Made by a program: the position numbers and the translations under genes
Origin: CALFXN01 sp964451935
Lineage (GTDB): Bacteria > Synergistota > Synergistia > Synergistales > Aminobacteriaceae
Reading direction: 5' to 3'
Assembly: GCA_964451935.1 (NCBI GenBank)
Contig: CAYVKE010000001.1
Coordinates: forward strand, 49,804 to 113,803
DNA: 64,000 bases
Shown: piece by piece, positions 42,482-51,752 of the stretch
Position numbering within the stretch: position 1 is the first letter of the stretch
Layout of the letters: each line of letters begins with the position of its first letter
The notes under the pieces: model-generated
Told to the model about the DNA's origin: nothing
The model's database searches: none
What the model saw: the letters and a program-made list of their open reading frames with translations, nothing else

Positions 42482-44385
42482 TTCGGAAAATGCTGCGGCT
42501 CGCCGTTTGGGGGACCGCATCACGAAAACGGGAGATCATCGAAACCCTTCATGATTTTGGGGTTCTTCATCTGGATCTCCAATCGACCGCTTCGCAACAT
42601 TCAATAACAAAAACGGATTCGCTCAGGATGCTTCGCGGAAAACTCCTCGGAATGCTGGAAATTCTAAACTGGGATGATTGGAGTTCTCTTTCGGAAGAGA
42701 GCATCCGAAAGACGAAGGAGCGGTTGTCGTTACCTCTCGACCAACTGACTGAAGAAATCGACAAAAGCCTTGACGAGTTCCGCGAACGTCTCGCAGGGTA
42801 CGCGAAAAGAAAGGAAACACTTCAGGACCTTTACGGAAGAATCAAGAACAGTCGTGAAATGCTCCGGTCTTTCCGCTCGTTTATTGAAGACGCCGCCCAT
42901 GCGGACAGAAATATTTCCTTGTGGTGGATCGACAGGACGGAAGCGTCGAAGGTGATGACATTACTGGATGATTCATTGAAAAGCGAAAAGGGGGATGATG
43001 GTTGCGCTTTTTCGCACATAACGCACGCCTTCGGCGATAACCAGCTCCTTTTATGCGTATGCGTTCCGCATGCTCTTCGTCCTCTTGCAGAACGAGCGCT
43101 TCGGGGGAATGGCGGAATTCGTTGGCGCGCTCCCGTGGAATGCGACGAAAAAGAGACAGTCGATGTTCTCCATTGCATCGACGCGATGTTTCTAAGCACC
43201 CCGGGCGAAATCAAAAAAATTAACGAAGATCTTCACAGTACGGCTCTTGAATGGGGACCGAAACTTGCGTCGATGTTCATTCTTATCGATGAGGAACTTG
43301 AGGAAACCGTCGTGGCGCAACGATCGAATTCGGCTGAAGAATACTTTCTGCTCGAGGGCTGGATTCCAGCTGATGATTTCGCAGATGCGTCGGCGCTTCT
43401 GAAAGAGCGTTTCGGGGCTTCGATCTTTCTTCATTGGAGATATCCCACTTCGGATGAATGGCAGGACGTTCCGACCGCTCTTTCCAATTCATCGCATACC
43501 CGTCCGTATCAGCTTTTCATATCCCTTTTACGACCCCCCACCTACAACACGTTCGATCCGACTTCGTTCATCGCTCTTTTCTTTCCTTTTTTTGCAGGAT
43601 GCATGGTTGGCGATATCGGATATGCGTTGCTGATTTTCGTCATTTCCGTGTTCTTGCGGTCGGAGGGATCGACTCCGGTCAAGAAAGATGTCGGGAAGAT
43701 TCTTTTTGGCGTGGCGGCGTGGAGTCTTCTCTGGGGAATCGCCTACGGTGAGTTTTTTGGCGACATCGGACATAGACTCTTCCACATGGAACCTCTATGG
43801 GTCGAGCGCTCCCACGCGGTTCTTCCGGTCATGGCGTTTTCTGTTTCTCTTGGCGCCGCGCACGTTCTTATCGGGCTCCTCATTGGTTTCGTTCGGGGGC
43901 TTCGCGAAAAGAACACTCATTTGCGAAACGAGAAGGGCGGGAACATCCTCATTTTGCTTGCGATATTCGTCCTGCTTGCAGGACTGAAAACGCCTTTTCC
44001 AACCGTTTTCTTTCCTTCGGGGATCGTATTGCTTCTTCTCGGTCTCATATTTCTTGTCGCTGGAGGCGGGATCGGCGGCCTTATCGAGGGACTCGGGTCG
44101 ATAGGAAACATCCTCAGTTATGTCAGGATAGCCGCAATAGGTCTTTCTTCGGCGATTCTTGCGATGGTGGCTTCAAAATTTGTCGATATCCTCGGAATTT
44201 CCGTTCTTGGAATTTTTATAGCATTTTTAATACACGTTTTGAATTTTATTCTTGCCATTGCCGGATCTGGGCTTCATTCGGCCAGATTGCATTATGTCGA
44301 GTTTATGGGGAAATTTTACGATGGAAACGGGAAGTATTATGCGCCATTCGCCAGGAGGAGGAATATCTTATGGAAAAAGCAATAA
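42478..44385 (+). CDS. ntpI: V-type ATPase subunit I (a-like stator)
   Basis: Membrane stator carrying the ion half-channels. 635 residues: N-terminal cytoplasmic coiled-coil arm (about 1-330) then eight or so membrane helices. Typical motifs are RPPTYNTFDPTSFIALFFPFFAG (of which PTSF is invariant), FGMMLGDIGYG-like GCMVGDIGYALL, and SYVRIAAIGLSS, in which Arg550 is the ion-channel arginine. It overlaps the G/H gene by four bases and the K gene by 16. Confidence 0.93.
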   Translation: MIRKMLRLAVWGTASRKREIIETLHDFGVLHLDLQSTASQHSITKTDSLRMLRGKLLGMLEILNWDDWSSLSEESIRKTKERLSLPLDQLTEEIDKSLDEFRERLAGYAKRKETLQDLYGRIKNSREMLRSFRSFIEDAAHADRNISLWWIDRTEASKVMTLLDDSLKSEKGDDGCAFSHITHAFGDNQLLLCVCVPHALRPLAERALRGNGGIRWRAPVECDEKETVDVLHCIDAMFLSTPGEIKKINEDLHSTALEWGPKLASMFILIDEELEETVVAQRSNSAEEYFLLEGWIPADDFADASALLKERFGASIFLHWRYPTSDEWQDVPTALSNSSHTRPYQLFISLLRPPTYNTFDPTSFIALFFPFFAGCMVGDIGYALLIFVISVFLRSEGSTPVKKDVGKILFGVAAWSLLWGIAYGEFFGDIGHRLFHMEPLWVERSHAVLPVMAFSVSLGAAHVLIGLLIGFVRGLREKNTHLRNEKGGNILILLAIFVLLAGLKTPFPTVFFPSGIVLLLLGLIFLVAGGGIGGLIEGLGSIGNILSYVRIAAIGLSSAILAMVASKFVDILGISVLGIFIAFLIHVLNFILAIAGSGLHSARLHYVEFMGKFYDGNGKYYAPFARRRNILWKKQ

Positions 44386-44588
44386 TCGCCATCGCCGCGG
44401 CGCTCGCTGTCGGGTTACCCGCTCTCGCAACCGCATATGCGCAGGCAAAGATAGGGAGCGCCGGAGCGGGGACGGTTGCGGAAAAACCCGAAACAGCGGG
44501 GACTATGATTATTCTTGAGGCGATTCCTGAAACGATGGTAATCTTGGGCTTTGTTGTCGCCATAATGCTTATTCTCCAATTCGCCTGA
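44370..44588 (+). CDS. ntpK: V-type ATPase subunit K (c-ring proteolipid)
   Basis: 72 residues forming one helical hairpin, unlike the doubled 16-kDa proteolipid of Enterococcus. First helix with AYAQAKIGSAGAG (Gln25), loop EKPE, second helix with PETMVILGF (Glu54, Thr55). Aligned by eye to the second hairpin of Enterococcus NtpK, Gln25 and Glu54 correspond to the Na+ ligands Gln110 and Glu139, and Thr55 to Thr64. Every c-subunit thus keeps a carboxylate, so the ring could support ATP synthesis. AGGAGGAGG precedes the ATG, which lies inside the subunit I gene. Confidence 0.92.
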   Translation: MEKAIIAIAAALAVGLPALATAYAQAKIGSAGAGTVAEKPETAGTMIILEAIPETMVILGFVVAIMLILQFA

Positions 44589-44594
44589 TGAATC

Positions 44595-45230
44595 ATGGAT
44601 CAAGAAGGAATTCCGGAACTTCATTCCTTTAAGGAGTCTCTCGTAAAAGAACACGAACAAAGAATCGAGACGCTCCGAAACGCGACAGGAAAGCGCGTCG
44701 CCGAGATGCTTTCCCTGAAACGCATTGAGGTAGAAAAGGAAATCGCGGCATTGAGCAGACAACATGAAGCGCGGTATGCTTCTCTTCTCTCGAGTTCTTT
44801 GTTGTGCGTCCGGAGTCGCTATCGAAGTGAGTTTCTAAAAGAAACAAATCGATTGTATTTTTCTGTTGAAAAAAGATTTTTTGAAAACATTCAAAATATT
44901 AAAATTGATAGAGAAAAATACTCGAATATCCTTTGTTCTCTTATAGATGAGGGTATCAAGACAATAGGTAATGACGCTATTGTCTATGTCGATTCAGGTG
45001 ATTCCGTATATCTTGTCGATCGAAATGTGTCTCATGATGTTCGCGAAAAATGCCTTCCTCGATGGGGAGGATGCGTCATTGAATCTCCGGATGGCGCGCG
45101 TGTTTTCGACAATACGCTGAAAACCAGATGGGAACGAATGTACCCGGATGTCATAAAGGCTCTATCCCGGGAGGTCAGACGAATTGTCGCCGAATACCCA
45201 GAATTCGTTAGCGAATTACGATTATCTTAA
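44595..45230 (+). CDS. ntpE: V-type ATPase subunit E (peripheral stalk)
   Basis: 211 residues; helical N-terminal half and a globular C-terminal half with GGCVIESPDGARVFDNTL, the typical subunit E motif, and TRWERMYPDV. It starts six bases after the K stop. The middle (about 44860-45010) is clearly richer in A and T than neighbouring genes. Subunit C begins inside its 3' end. Confidence 0.88.
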   Translation: MDQEGIPELHSFKESLVKEHEQRIETLRNATGKRVAEMLSLKRIEVEKEIAALSRQHEARYASLLSSSLLCVRSRYRSEFLKETNRLYFSVEKRFFENIQNIKIDREKYSNILCSLIDEGIKTIGNDAIVYVDSGDSVYLVDRNVSHDVREKCLPRWGGCVIESPDGARVFDNTLKTRWERMYPDVIKALSREVRRIVAEYPEFVSELRLS

Positions 45231-46248
45231 CGTACGAATCAGGTCGAAATCGTCGAGCCTCTTGAAACGCGGAGATTACGTTCAACTTGTAAACGGAACA
45301 ATCCGAGATCTAGAAATATTCCTGCTGCAACACGGTTCCTTTTCCGGAGCGTTCCAGAAGAAGCTCGTTGTTTCCCAAGATTCGTCCTTGAAAAGAATAG
45401 AAGCTGTCATCGCGGAAACGGAAACAGAACGCTTGTCGCTTCTTCGATCGCTTGCAGAAGGAGAACCGGCGCGTTTGATTTCCGTTTATTTGTTGCGTGC
45501 GGATCTTCTGAACGGAAGACTGGTTCTCAGGTCAATCAATGCGGGTAAAAATGGAATACCTGAGCCGTATTGGCATGCGTATGGCGCTGTTTCGTCTTCC
45601 TTTTTTTCCAATTTATGGAAAACGTGTTCCGATATATCGGACTGCCTCGAATATTGCCGTTCAAACTCGTCGATGGTCAGCCCGATTCTTGTATCCGCTT
45701 TTTCTGAACTTGCACGGACGAATGATCTCATGCGCGCGGAGAGATTGTTTCTGCGCGGTTTAATCAATTTGGCGATGAATGAACTCAAAGGATCGAATAC
45801 AGAGAACGCGCAACTCATCACAGAGTTATACGGACGATTGGTCGATGTTTGGAATATCGCCATATGGTTGCGCCGAAACGTATTGGGTACGCGTTTGACG
45901 ACGCCGTATCTTGAGATGAGCGGAGCAAGCATCGATGCACATCGACTGAAAAAAGCCGTTTCGTTGCGCCGGCTTCTTTCCGGAACTCCCTGGCGGGCGT
46001 CAATAGCCGGCGCCGCAGCGTCGCCTGAGGTCGTTCAAAGAAGAATGAACACGTTGCTGCTTGAGTGGCAGATGTCTCTTTTCCGGTTTGATCTTTTGGG
46101 GATCCATGTCGCTCTTGGGTATGCGGCGCGTGTGTTCGTCGAATGGCAGAATTTGAACGTCATCGCGATAGGGGTCGGTTTCGGGATGAGGAGCGCCGAA
46201 ATATACGAGCGGCTTATCATCGGCGATGACCGGGAAAAGACGGCGTAA
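45184..46248 (+). CDS. ntpC: V-type ATPase subunit C (central-stalk/rotor cap)
   Basis: Links the rotor stalk to the c-ring (d/AC39-like). 354 residues, mostly helical. The N-terminal ANYDYLNVRIRSKSSSLLKRGDY pattern is typical (Tyr-Leu-Asn-x-Arg-x-Arg). The gene starts with TTG at 45184 inside subunit E, eight bases from an excellent GGGAGGT site, so it is translated from within its neighbour. It precedes F by three bases. Confidence 0.85.
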   Translation: MSPNTQNSLANYDYLNVRIRSKSSSLLKRGDYVQLVNGTIRDLEIFLLQHGSFSGAFQKKLVVSQDSSLKRIEAVIAETETERLSLLRSLAEGEPARLISVYLLRADLLNGRLVLRSINAGKNGIPEPYWHAYGAVSSSFFSNLWKTCSDISDCLEYCRSNSSMVSPILVSAFSELARTNDLMRAERLFLRGLINLAMNELKGSNTENAQLITELYGRLVDVWNIAIWLRRNVLGTRLTTPYLEMSGASIDAHRLKKAVSLRRLLSGTPWRASIAGAAASPEVVQRRMNTLLLEWQMSLFRFDLLGIHVALGYAARVFVEWQNLNVIAIGVGFGMRSAEIYERLIIGDDREKTA

Positions 46249-46251
46249 CCG

Positions 46252-46512
46252 ATGGAAACGTTGAGACCGGTTGTGCTCGGACGGCAGTTGTTTGTTGACC
46301 TCTGGGCGATCGAAGGATTCGAGCCGATAGTATGCGAGTCCCCGTCAGACCTTGGCGGAATTCTGGAATCTATTGCCAAAAATGAGCGCGCTTTCGTAAT
46401 CGTTGAGGATAGTTGGTTCAAGGAAATCCCGGGGACGTTGCGAAAACGCCTGATGATTTCGCAAAAGCCGGTATGGATTCCTTTCCCGGATCTTTTCGTG
46501 GAAACGTCTTGA
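46252..46512 (+). CDS. ntpG: V-type ATPase subunit F (central stalk)
   Basis: 86 residues. ERAFVIVEDSWFKEIP and KPVWIPFPDLF match the Rossmann-like F subunit, although it is a little short compared with about 100 residues in relatives. Position between C and A is the standard one (NtpG in Enterococcus naming). It starts three bases after the subunit C stop. Confidence 0.8.
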   Translation: METLRPVVLGRQLFVDLWAIEGFEPIVCESPSDLGGILESIAKNERAFVIVEDSWFKEIPGTLRKRLMISQKPVWIPFPDLFVETS

Positions 46513-46522
46513 GGTGACGCGT

Positions 46523-48280
46523 ATGACAGAGGGTATCATTCTCGGAATCTCCGGTCCCGTAGTCACGGTTCGATCAAACGCCCCCGTCCGGATGTTCGAA
46601 ATCGCGTATGTGGGCGACGCGCATCTTCTCGGAGAGGTTATCAGAATCCGGAGAGACCAGGTCGACATTCAGGTCTATGAAGATACGAACGGCGTCAGAA
46701 GCGGCGAAAAATGCGCTTTTTCCGGAGAGCTGCTTGCTGTCGACCTCGGTCCTGGGATACTCGGCAGCGTTCTTGACGGAATAGGACGTCCGCTGAAAAA
46801 GCTTGGCGAAGACGGCATTTTTATACGCCGTGGAATACATACCGGGATGTTGTCTCATGTATGGGAGATGCCTTTCGTTCCCTCGGTTCGAGTCGGAGAT
46901 GCGTTGCATCCTGGTTCGTTCATAGGGTGCTCCAAAGAAGGGGCGCATGTCGAACATCGAATCATGGTTCCGCCTTTTTCGCGTGGAGGCATCGTCGAAT
47001 TCATTGCGCCGGAAGGTCGTTACCCGCTTGACCGAACCATATGCCGCGTGTCGGGCGGCGAAGAGTACGCGCTCTCACAGAAATGGCGGGTCCGCGTCCC
47101 GAGACCCGTTCAGGAACGCCTGCCGCTCGACCGTCCGCTCATAACCGGCCAGAGGATTCTCGATACGCTCTTCCCGCTCGCGCTTGGCGGCGCCGCCGTT
47201 CTTCCCGGGGGATTCGGGACCGGCAAAACCGTGACGCAACAGTCTCTCGCGAAGTGGTGCAATGCAGACATAATCGTATATATCGGCTGCGGCGAACGAG
47301 GAAACGAAATGACTGAGGTTCTCGAAGAGTTTCCCGAACTCAGCGATCCCTGGCATGACGCGCCCCTTATGGAACGGCTCGTGTTGATCGCGAATACTTC
47401 GAACATGCCCGTCGCTGCGCGCGAAGCAAGCATATATCTCGGAATGACGATTGCAGAATATTATCGTGACATGGGATACAACGTTGCCATTATGGCCGAC
47501 TCGACGTCACGCTGGGCCGAAGCACTCCGGGAAATCGGCGGAAGACTCGAGGAAATGCCCGGCGAAGAGGGGTATCCGGCGTATCTTGCGTCCCGGCTTG
47601 CGCAGTATTATGAACGCGCAGGACGAGTCCGGGCGCTCGGCGAACCGGATCGCGCAGGATCCGTAACGGTCATTAATGCAGTTTCTCCCGCCGGAGGGGA
47701 CTTCTCGGAACCTGTTACTCAAGCCAGCCTTCGCCTCTCCGGCGCGTTCTGGGGTCTCGACAAGCGATTGGCGCAGCAGCGACATTTCCCGGCCATCAAC
47801 TGGTCGCAGAGTTTTTCCTTGTATGAAGAGATTCTTGATCCCGTCTTCTCGAAAGAGATTGGGCCCAGAAGAGACGAATTGAAAAAATACCTTCGAGCGA
47901 TGCTCGATAACGACAGAAGGCTTGTGGAACTTGTTCAGCTTGTCGGGCGAGACGGACTGTCCGAGGAAGATAAGTGGATTCTGCTTATGGCGGAACTGAT
48001 TCGCATCGTCTACTTGCAGCAGAACGCGTTTTCCGATGCCGACGCGAGCTGTTCGACGCGAAAACAGTTCGAGATACTTGATGTTTTAAAGAGACTCGAT
48101 GACGTCGTACGAAAACGAATCATCGACGGGGTCGTCTTCGAAGAAATCGCCGAAATATCTTTTCTCGGCGATCTTCTCCGGATCCGTGAATTTTCGGAAA
48201 CCGATTTCGGAGCTGAAGCGTCACGGTGGTTGAATGATCAAATGAATCGCGTGTCTGGACTGGCGGTGCTGCCGAAATGA
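46523..48280 (+). CDS. ntpA: V-type ATPase catalytic subunit A
   Basis: Catalytic ATP-hydrolysing or ATP-synthesising subunit. 585 residues: beta-barrel, the A-specific insert (KEGAHVEHRIMVPP), Walker A GGFGTGKT near residue 230, CGERGNEMTEVL, ADSTSRWAEALREI, and a C-terminal helical domain. The ATG at 46523 has GAGGTG six bases upstream. The B gene overlaps its stop (ATGA). Confidence 0.97.
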   Translation: MTEGIILGISGPVVTVRSNAPVRMFEIAYVGDAHLLGEVIRIRRDQVDIQVYEDTNGVRSGEKCAFSGELLAVDLGPGILGSVLDGIGRPLKKLGEDGIFIRRGIHTGMLSHVWEMPFVPSVRVGDALHPGSFIGCSKEGAHVEHRIMVPPFSRGGIVEFIAPEGRYPLDRTICRVSGGEEYALSQKWRVRVPRPVQERLPLDRPLITGQRILDTLFPLALGGAAVLPGGFGTGKTVTQQSLAKWCNADIIVYIGCGERGNEMTEVLEEFPELSDPWHDAPLMERLVLIANTSNMPVAAREASIYLGMTIAEYYRDMGYNVAIMADSTSRWAEALREIGGRLEEMPGEEGYPAYLASRLAQYYERAGRVRALGEPDRAGSVTVINAVSPAGGDFSEPVTQASLRLSGAFWGLDKRLAQQRHFPAINWSQSFSLYEEILDPVFSKEIGPRRDELKKYLRAMLDNDRRLVELVQLVGRDGLSEEDKWILLMAELIRIVYLQQNAFSDADASCSTRKQFEILDVLKRLDDVVRKRIIDGVVFEEIAEISFLGDLLRIREFSETDFGAEASRWLNDQMNRVSGLAVLPK

Positions 48281-49665
48281 CTCTCTCAAAAGAAGGATTC
48301 CGTTCCATTACCGGTATGACGGGCCCCTTGATGTTCGTTACCGGCATATCGGACGCCGGCTACGGAGAACTCGTGACTATTGAATCCCCCGAAGGATGCA
48401 GGTTGGGACAGGTTCTTCAGATCGACAAGGACATCTGCACCGTTCAGGTTTTTGACGGAACGATGGGGCTCGATACGGGAAACTCCACGGTGTGGCTCGA
48501 GCGGGATGTGGTGCGCATGCCTCTCGGCAACGGCCTAATCGGACGTGTCATGAACGGCAGGGGAGAGTCTCTTGACGGGGAGGCGCTTTCGTTTGTCGAG
48601 GACATCCTTCCGGTTACCGGCATGCCGATCAATCCCTACATGCGGGAGAGTCCGAATGCGTATATAGAAACGGGAATTTCCACCATCGACATGATGAATA
48701 CGCTTGTTCGCGGACAAAAGCTCCCGGTCTTTTCGGGAGCAGGTCTACCGGCGAACCGTTTGGCGGCGCAGATTGTCCGGCAGGCTACCATTCCGGGCCG
48801 AGAGATGTCTTTTCTCGTTGTCTTCGCCGCTATGGGAATTACGAGACGCGAAGCGCAGTTCTTCATGGATATTTTTAACGAGACCGGAGCTATCAACAAC
48901 GGCGTCTTTTTTGTAAACCTCGCCAGCGACTCTGCGGTCGAGAGACTGCTGACGCCCAGAATGGCGCTTACCGCTGCGGAATATTTCGCTTTTGTCAAAG
49001 GCTATGACGTGCTTGTAATTCTTACGGACATGTTGCATTACTGCGAGTCGCTCCGAGAAATCGGAGCCGCACGTGAAGAGGTGCCCGGCCGGCGGGGATA
49101 TCCCGGGTACATGTACTCGGATCTTTCCGAAATTTACGAAAGAGCCGGCTGTGTTCGCGGAAGCGTCGGCAGCGTGACACAAATTCCGATCATCACGATG
49201 CCGGATGACGACATGACACACCCTGTTGTCGATTTGTCCGGGTACATCACAGAAGGACAGATAGTTCTTGACCGCGGCATTCACGACAGAGTCGGGTATC
49301 CGCCTGTCAATGTCCTTCCGAGTCTGAGCAGGCTCATGAACAAGGGCATTGGCCGGAAGCGGACTTTTGAAAGCCACAGAGCGTTGGCGGATCAGCTCTA
49401 CGCGTCGTATGCAAAAGCAAAGGAACTCGAAAAACTGCGGCTTATTGTCGGGGACGACGGCCTGACCGATACGGAAAAAGACTATCTTCGTTTCGGAGAC
49501 GCCTTTGAACGAAAGTTCGTCAACCAGGGCGATACGAGGAGATCCCTGGCGGAGTCGGAGCGCATTTCGTGGGAGTGCTTTCGGGAGTTGCCCCGAAAAG
49601 AACTCTATCGCCTGCCTGAGCACTATATTTCCAGATTCTGGAGGTCGGAAGGAACGCTTTCATGA
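48277..49665 (+). CDS. ntpB: V-type ATPase regulatory subunit B
   Basis: Non-catalytic nucleotide-binding subunit. 462 residues. The P-loop position reads FSGAGLPANRLAAQI, the degenerate form expected for B; STIDMMNTLVRGQKLP and GSVTQIPIITMPDDDMTHP are also diagnostic. Four-base overlaps with A and with D indicate coupled translation. Confidence 0.97.
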   Translation: MTLSKEGFRSITGMTGPLMFVTGISDAGYGELVTIESPEGCRLGQVLQIDKDICTVQVFDGTMGLDTGNSTVWLERDVVRMPLGNGLIGRVMNGRGESLDGEALSFVEDILPVTGMPINPYMRESPNAYIETGISTIDMMNTLVRGQKLPVFSGAGLPANRLAAQIVRQATIPGREMSFLVVFAAMGITRREAQFFMDIFNETGAINNGVFFVNLASDSAVERLLTPRMALTAAEYFAFVKGYDVLVILTDMLHYCESLREIGAAREEVPGRRGYPGYMYSDLSEIYERAGCVRGSVGSVTQIPIITMPDDDMTHPVVDLSGYITEGQIVLDRGIHDRVGYPPVNVLPSLSRLMNKGIGRKRTFESHRALADQLYASYAKAKELEKLRLIVGDDGLTDTEKDYLRFGDAFERKFVNQGDTRRSLAESERISWECFRELPRKELYRLPEHYISRFWRSEGTLS

Positions 49666-50303
49666 CTGATTCGGCGCAACGTCCACCAACCAGGGAACAG
49701 CTTCTCGATGTGAGAAAGCGCCGCGGAACGGTTCAGTACGGCAAACAACTTCTCGAGAAGAAAAGAGACGCGCTGCTTCGAACTATAGAGGAAGACAGGC
49801 GCATTTTCCGTGAAATCGCAAAGGAATTCGCCGAAAGGACGAAACGCCTTTCGGTTTTTTACGCGCTTGTCCGAATTTATGACGGGACTTCCATGATTCA
49901 GCTTCTTCGCGTGGATGCCCCCCGCCTTTCAGTCTCACCGGTCCGACACTCATTAATGGGGTGCAGGTATCTGCAGTTCATCCCACAGACGAACGCTCCC
50001 GCTCCGTCCGTACGATTCGCCTATGATCCTGCGTTGACGTCTCTATATGTCGACGATCTTAAAAATGAGCTGAAACAGGTTGACGAAATTATGTGGAAAT
50101 TTGTGAATTTGAAGACAAAACTCACGTTTCTCGAAAAGGAGCTTCGAAAAACCCTTATGAAAATCAACACCTTACAGTACGTTCTTCTCCCGGAACTTGC
50201 GACCGACGAAACGCGCATACGGTCGATACTCTCGGAGCGGGAACGCCAGGAACGCTTTGCAATCAAAAGACTTGCCGCTAAAAAGAAAAGCCTCGTTCTA
50301 TAA
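49662..50303 (+). CDS. ntpD: V-type ATPase subunit D (rotor shaft)
   Basis: Central rotor shaft of V1. 213 residues forming two long helices at the ends; the N-terminus has the typical PPTREQLLDVRKRR...GKQLLEKKRDALLR pattern and the C-terminal RRT-like KINTLQYVLLPEL. It is the last ATPase gene; the rlmH ATG overlaps its stop. Confidence 0.9.
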   Translation: MTDSAQRPPTREQLLDVRKRRGTVQYGKQLLEKKRDALLRTIEEDRRIFREIAKEFAERTKRLSVFYALVRIYDGTSMIQLLRVDAPRLSVSPVRHSLMGCRYLQFIPQTNAPAPSVRFAYDPALTSLYVDDLKNELKQVDEIMWKFVNLKTKLTFLEKELRKTLMKINTLQYVLLPELATDETRIRSILSERERQERFAIKRLAAKKKSLVL

Positions 50304-50767
50304 TGAAGGTCACTGTTCTCTCGGTCGGAAAGATACGGGATCCATTTTTGGAACGGATGATCGCCGCATTTATGTCGCGAATGAGTCCGAACCATAAAGT
50401 CGCTTGGGAGAGCGTTCCCGAAGTGCGCGGCGAGACGCGGAAAGAGGTCGTTCTCGAAAAAGAAGGGCTGTTGCTTGAAAAATTCTTTCGCGAGCGCGAC
50501 CGATGCGTTCTTTTGGACGAGAGCGGCGATCACTTCAAGAGCACCGAATTCGCACGCTGGATTCAGAATGAAACGACAACGTGTCCTGGACGCCTCATCT
50601 TCGTAATCGGAGGACCGTTCGGTGTTTCCGCCGACCTCCACGAAAGGGCTTCAAAAAAACTGGCGCTTTCCAGGATGACATTCCCGCACGACCTCTGTGT
50701 TTTGATTCTTATGGAACAGCTCTATCGCGCGTTTTCGATCCTTGCAGGAACAGCATATCATCACTAA
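50303..50767 (+). CDS. rlmH: 23S rRNA m3-pseudouridine-1915 methyltransferase RlmH
   Basis: SPOUT-fold methyltransferase acting on the 70S ribosome. 154 residues, normal. It has the VIGGPFGVS cofactor-binding loop of the trefoil knot, LLDESGDHFKSTEFA, and the C-terminal LILMEQLYRAFSI and AYHH. It overlaps the ATPase D stop by one base and is followed by ybaB. Confidence 0.95.
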   Translation: MKVTVLSVGKIRDPFLERMIAAFMSRMSPNHKVAWESVPEVRGETRKEVVLEKEGLLLEKFFRERDRCVLLDESGDHFKSTEFARWIQNETTTCPGRLIFVIGGPFGVSADLHERASKKLALSRMTFPHDLCVLILMEQLYRAFSILAGTAYHH

Positions 50768-50798
50768 ATGAGTCGCTATTATTCGAGGGGGAAAATCC

Positions 50799-51107
50799 AT
50801 GAAGCTCGATAAGATAATGAAACAGGCGCAGCAGATGCAATCCAAAATGGCGCAGATTCAGGAGGCGCTTGCCAAAGAAACCGTTACCGGGCAGGCCGGA
50901 GGCGGTATGGTCACTGTGACCGCCAACGGGCACGGTGATGTTGTGTCGATTTCGATAGAAAAGGAAGTTGTCGATCCCGCTGATGTCGAAATGCTTGAAG
51001 ATCTTGTCCTCGCGGCAGTTACGGATGCCGTCCGCAAGAGCCGCGAACTGGCACAGGAACGCATGAATAGCGTAACCGGCGGACTCGCTTCCCTCGGAAT
51101 GATGTAG
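50799..51107 (+). CDS. ybaB: YbaB/EbfC nucleoid-associated protein
   Basis: Small DNA-binding protein usually encoded next to recR. 102 residues: MKQAQQMQSKMAQIQEAL at the N-terminus, then GGGMVTVTANGHGDVVSISIEKEVVD, then a helix with LEDLVLAAVTDA. GGGGGAAAA precedes the ATG. recR follows after 17 bases. Confidence 0.95.
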   Translation: MKLDKIMKQAQQMQSKMAQIQEALAKETVTGQAGGGMVTVTANGHGDVVSISIEKEVVDPADVEMLEDLVLAAVTDAVRKSRELAQERMNSVTGGLASLGMM

Positions 51108-51124
51108 AAGAGGCCGGGAGATAG

Positions 51125-51748
51125 ATGACTCCGGGCGCATTCGATCGCCTTGTCGCTCTGCTGAAAAGGCTTCCGGGAATCGGCGAGAAAAGCGCCCGGA
51201 GAATGGCCTTTTTTTTCATACAACAACCGCAGGCCTTTGCTTCCGATTTTATCGAAGCGCTCAACGATGCAAAACGAAATATTCGCCAGTGTTCTCTCTG
51301 TGGTACCATAACCGATACGGATCCGTGTCCGATTTGTTCCGATCCGATGCGCGACCGGACCTCGGTTCTGGTTGTCGAGACGGTCGAAGACCTCGTAAAC
51401 ATTGAAGGCACAGGAGTCTTCGGCGGAGTGTATCATGTTCTCGGAGAACGTGTTTCCCCTTTGACGGGAGATGATCTTTCCGAAAAAGCGCTTTCTTTCC
51501 TGCAGAAACATCTGAGAGACCTGAACGTCAGGGAGGTGATTGTCGCTACGAATCCCCGCATTGAGGGAGAGTTGACCTATCACGCGATTATGGGGGCGCT
51601 CGATGGATTCGACGAAGTCCGCATTACAAAGCTGGCATGTGGGCTTCCGATCGGAGGAAGCATAGAATTCGCCGATCGCGTTACTCTTCATGCGGCTTTG
51701 GATGCACGAGTCGAAATACGGAGCGGAAGTACGAGCGAAAAGAGGTGA
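51125..51748 (+). CDS. recR: Recombination protein RecR
   Basis: Gap-repair mediator with RecO and RecF. 207 residues. HhH region LPGIGEKSARRMAFF, zinc finger CSLCGTITDTDPCPIC, then the Toprim domain with VVETVEDLVNIE and YHVLGERVSPL. The ATG has GGGAGATAG just upstream. Confidence 0.97.
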   Translation: MTPGAFDRLVALLKRLPGIGEKSARRMAFFFIQQPQAFASDFIEALNDAKRNIRQCSLCGTITDTDPCPICSDPMRDRTSVLVVETVEDLVNIEGTGVFGGVYHVLGERVSPLTGDDLSEKALSFLQKHLRDLNVREVIVATNPRIEGELTYHAIMGALDGFDEVRITKLACGLPIGGSIEFADRVTLHAALDARVEIRSGSTSEKR

Positions 51749-51752
51749 AATA

